38,934 nt of DNA from IMG/VR virus record IMGVR_UViG_3300046500_000231, positions 74,070 through 113,003 of that record. The stretch is one strand, 5' to 3'. Below, in pieces: positions 38,601-38,934 of the stretch (positions are counted from its first letter, which is position 1; each line of letters starts with the position of its first letter). The DNA comes from a virus. A program made the position numbers and the translations under genes. A model generated the notes under the pieces. It was not told the DNA's origin. It was given only the letters and a program-made list of their open reading frames with translations, and did not search any database.

Positions 38601-38934
38601 TGGCGAACGCAAGACCCTGCGCGTGCGGGTCGTTCATGTCGCCGTCTTCGTAATACTTTTTCTGGTTCTCTTTCTTCTGCGTAAAGGCGAGCAGTTGCGC
38701 GTAGTGCTTCTGCAGCCACGCAACCGGGTCGCTCATGGCGAGATCGCCATCGATCAGGCCCGCGTGCTTGGCCTGGCGCTTGATCTGACGCGGATCGTTA
38801 GACGTCACCGCACCCGTGTTGAGCAGCCCCGAGTCGAGGAAGATGCCGGTCGCCTGATCGGTCATCTGCTTGCCCAGCGCGTATTGCTGGAACATTTTGA
38901 AGGACGTGCCCACGCGCGAGACACCGGCGCCCCC
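35650..38934 (-). CDS. Tail tape measure protein, N-terminus cut by window edge
   Basis: The frame is open through the right edge (1094 residues visible); the GTG at 38913 is internal, since GAGVSRVGTSF runs on upstream. Helical, Ala/Gln-rich stretches alternate with hydrophobic segments (about 230-320 of the visible part, LSLALRGFLGTGLIGTIGAA and FVAGAGALFMRAIPFVGLLI). A central coiled coil (ELEEQKKAIVFVNERLASTE region) and a Gly/Ala-rich C-terminus with GGIMTSRGVAQLRKYANGGI follow. It sets tail length and is ejected ahead of the DNA. The predicted size suggests a tail over 150 nm if the missing part is substantial. Confidence 0.9.
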   Translation of the reverse strand, partial: GGAGVSRVGTSFKMFQQYALGKQMTDQATGIFLDSGLLNTGAVTSNDPRQIKRQAKHAGLIDGDLAMSDPVAWLQKHYAQLLAFTQKKENQKKYYEDGDMNDPHAQGLAFAKLLAALGIQTTAASAMAQAADPASARRINEQREFTKQGKDVNGVSADLMQTYGTSVDTFKASVKDLGIAIGQSVLPEVTKLLQGLRDFALQAAAFARENPMLTKITTIGAAIGGLSLALRGFLGTGLIGTIGAALRGLVTGFGLFSGAAVTTAATAGGAFTGLLGTIGGFVAGAGALFMRAIPFVGLLIVAWDLAKLVGSLEVGGHTVSDWFVHWFDSILLNAGNFWTQMKRVFSDIASWKFDPSQWKGVAGQMVAGEAAGGSDADKGKIHAKVNQNGSWWDGVKKAFTGGTDAGWEDVKEGARKREADFAAGVSVKGNGALMGPLKPTDATPPINIPALGDSDASIKNAIANGGHKTREFEDPFVKFMEQLKAKNGVVGSDLGALLTRNPKGADALRADALAEFTAKWKGGDFDKAHDPRNRQFKNADGSLDTSNAQVKAAIDLIAKNKELEEQKKAIVFVNERLASTENDLQAAQENATENGAAKQTREMRALERELARAEERLGKGAKGWEEWNKRKNEALANRAGADLLNFTSSFKESDDKTMQGLLPFASQRATAEFDAKNSKDLDQYNLDMRALRESNAAAVDAETDPQEKAKRYQQGIDLELQAEQQFNQHLQVVAAQRQRILETPMDALVRNWNDTLEEMKQAEASWANSVIDAMMEFVQTGNFHLGKLAESMALDVLKIKLQESFSTPLKNGLDALTSGINKLVFPNASTASGTGAVNAAAATGEDALMGLDTNANALKYSFSALQTQGVQQTTQAMSNQVAQMVTQGSVQGATTSSLGTLANAAMAAASALAQVAGGSGSSGIGGAIGGLFSASNAGSAGGYSFTMPNSASIEGSGALFGTSAGMGLGAFANGGIMTSRGVAQLRKYANGGIANSPQLALYGEGSMAEAYVPLPDGRSIPVTLKTQGNSGNNANASSGAAPAVTVNVINQTGQSVGAQQNGPRFDGKQLILDVVLTAAQSPGNFRDGMKSAMK

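Noticed and set aside
1-38934. CRISPR array, tRNA or rRNA genes, insertion sequences
   Set aside because: No spaced identical repeats of CRISPR type, no cloverleaf or rRNA signature noticed, and no transposase frame or flanking terminal repeats seen by eye.

Overview
The window looks like a stretch of a temperate siphophage that lives as a plasmid (a phage-plasmid), probably from a Burkholderiaceae or related betaproteobacterial host. This is inferred from high GC, gene style and the mixture of modules, not from a database match. About 1-5.4 kb holds the regulatory and plasmid module: two XRE-type regulators, a ParA ATPase with a ribbon-helix-helix partner and a palindromic candidate centromere/operator, and a Rep_3-type initiator preceded by about eight iterons and DnaA boxes. 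About 5.4-7.65 kb is a small accessory segment. It carries two small plus-strand genes, a minimal LigD-like ATP-dependent DNA ligase, a zinc-ribbon protein and a RelE/ParE-like toxin with two tandem antitoxin paralogues.

From 7.67 kb to the right edge every gene lies on the minus strand, tightly packed, often with 4-nt stop/start overlaps (ATGA or GTGA). Reading leftward from the right edge, the order is: tail tape measure (partial), gpM-like and gpL-like minor tail proteins, an NlpC/P60 peptidase, a gpJ-like tail tip protein of about 1900 aa, two small genes, a 1466-aa repeat-rich tail fibre, fibre-associated genes and a papain-like enzyme, and the lysis cassette (endolysin, holin candidate, overlapping Rz/Rz1 spanins). 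Next come an HTH-metallophosphoesterase, PhoH, and a replication block (Hfq-like protein, DnaB-like helicase, HNH endonuclease, primase). Last is a nucleic-acid metabolism block with a WGR-like protein, a T4-type DNA ligase, a guanylate-kinase-like enzyme and many small unknowns. A CobT-like metallopeptidase gene runs off the left edge. Capsid, terminase and portal genes are not in the window.

The most striking signal is a dispersed palindrome, AGTCA-N4-TGACT. About twelve copies, perfect or with one or two mismatches, lie almost only in intergenic gaps, at the head of nearly every minus-strand transcription unit and in front of the XRE gene at 1437. In the best cases it sits directly against a TATAAT-like -10 box, in the -35/-10 spacer. 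This looks like a genome-wide regulon in which one master regulator, most simply the XRE protein at 1437-1859, holds replication, lysis and tail operons under shared control while the element persists as a plasmid. The HTH-PAS protein next to the partition locus could add a signal-sensing layer. Other items worth a look are the phage Hfq-like protein, two different ATP-dependent ligases in one element, and the duplicated antitoxin.
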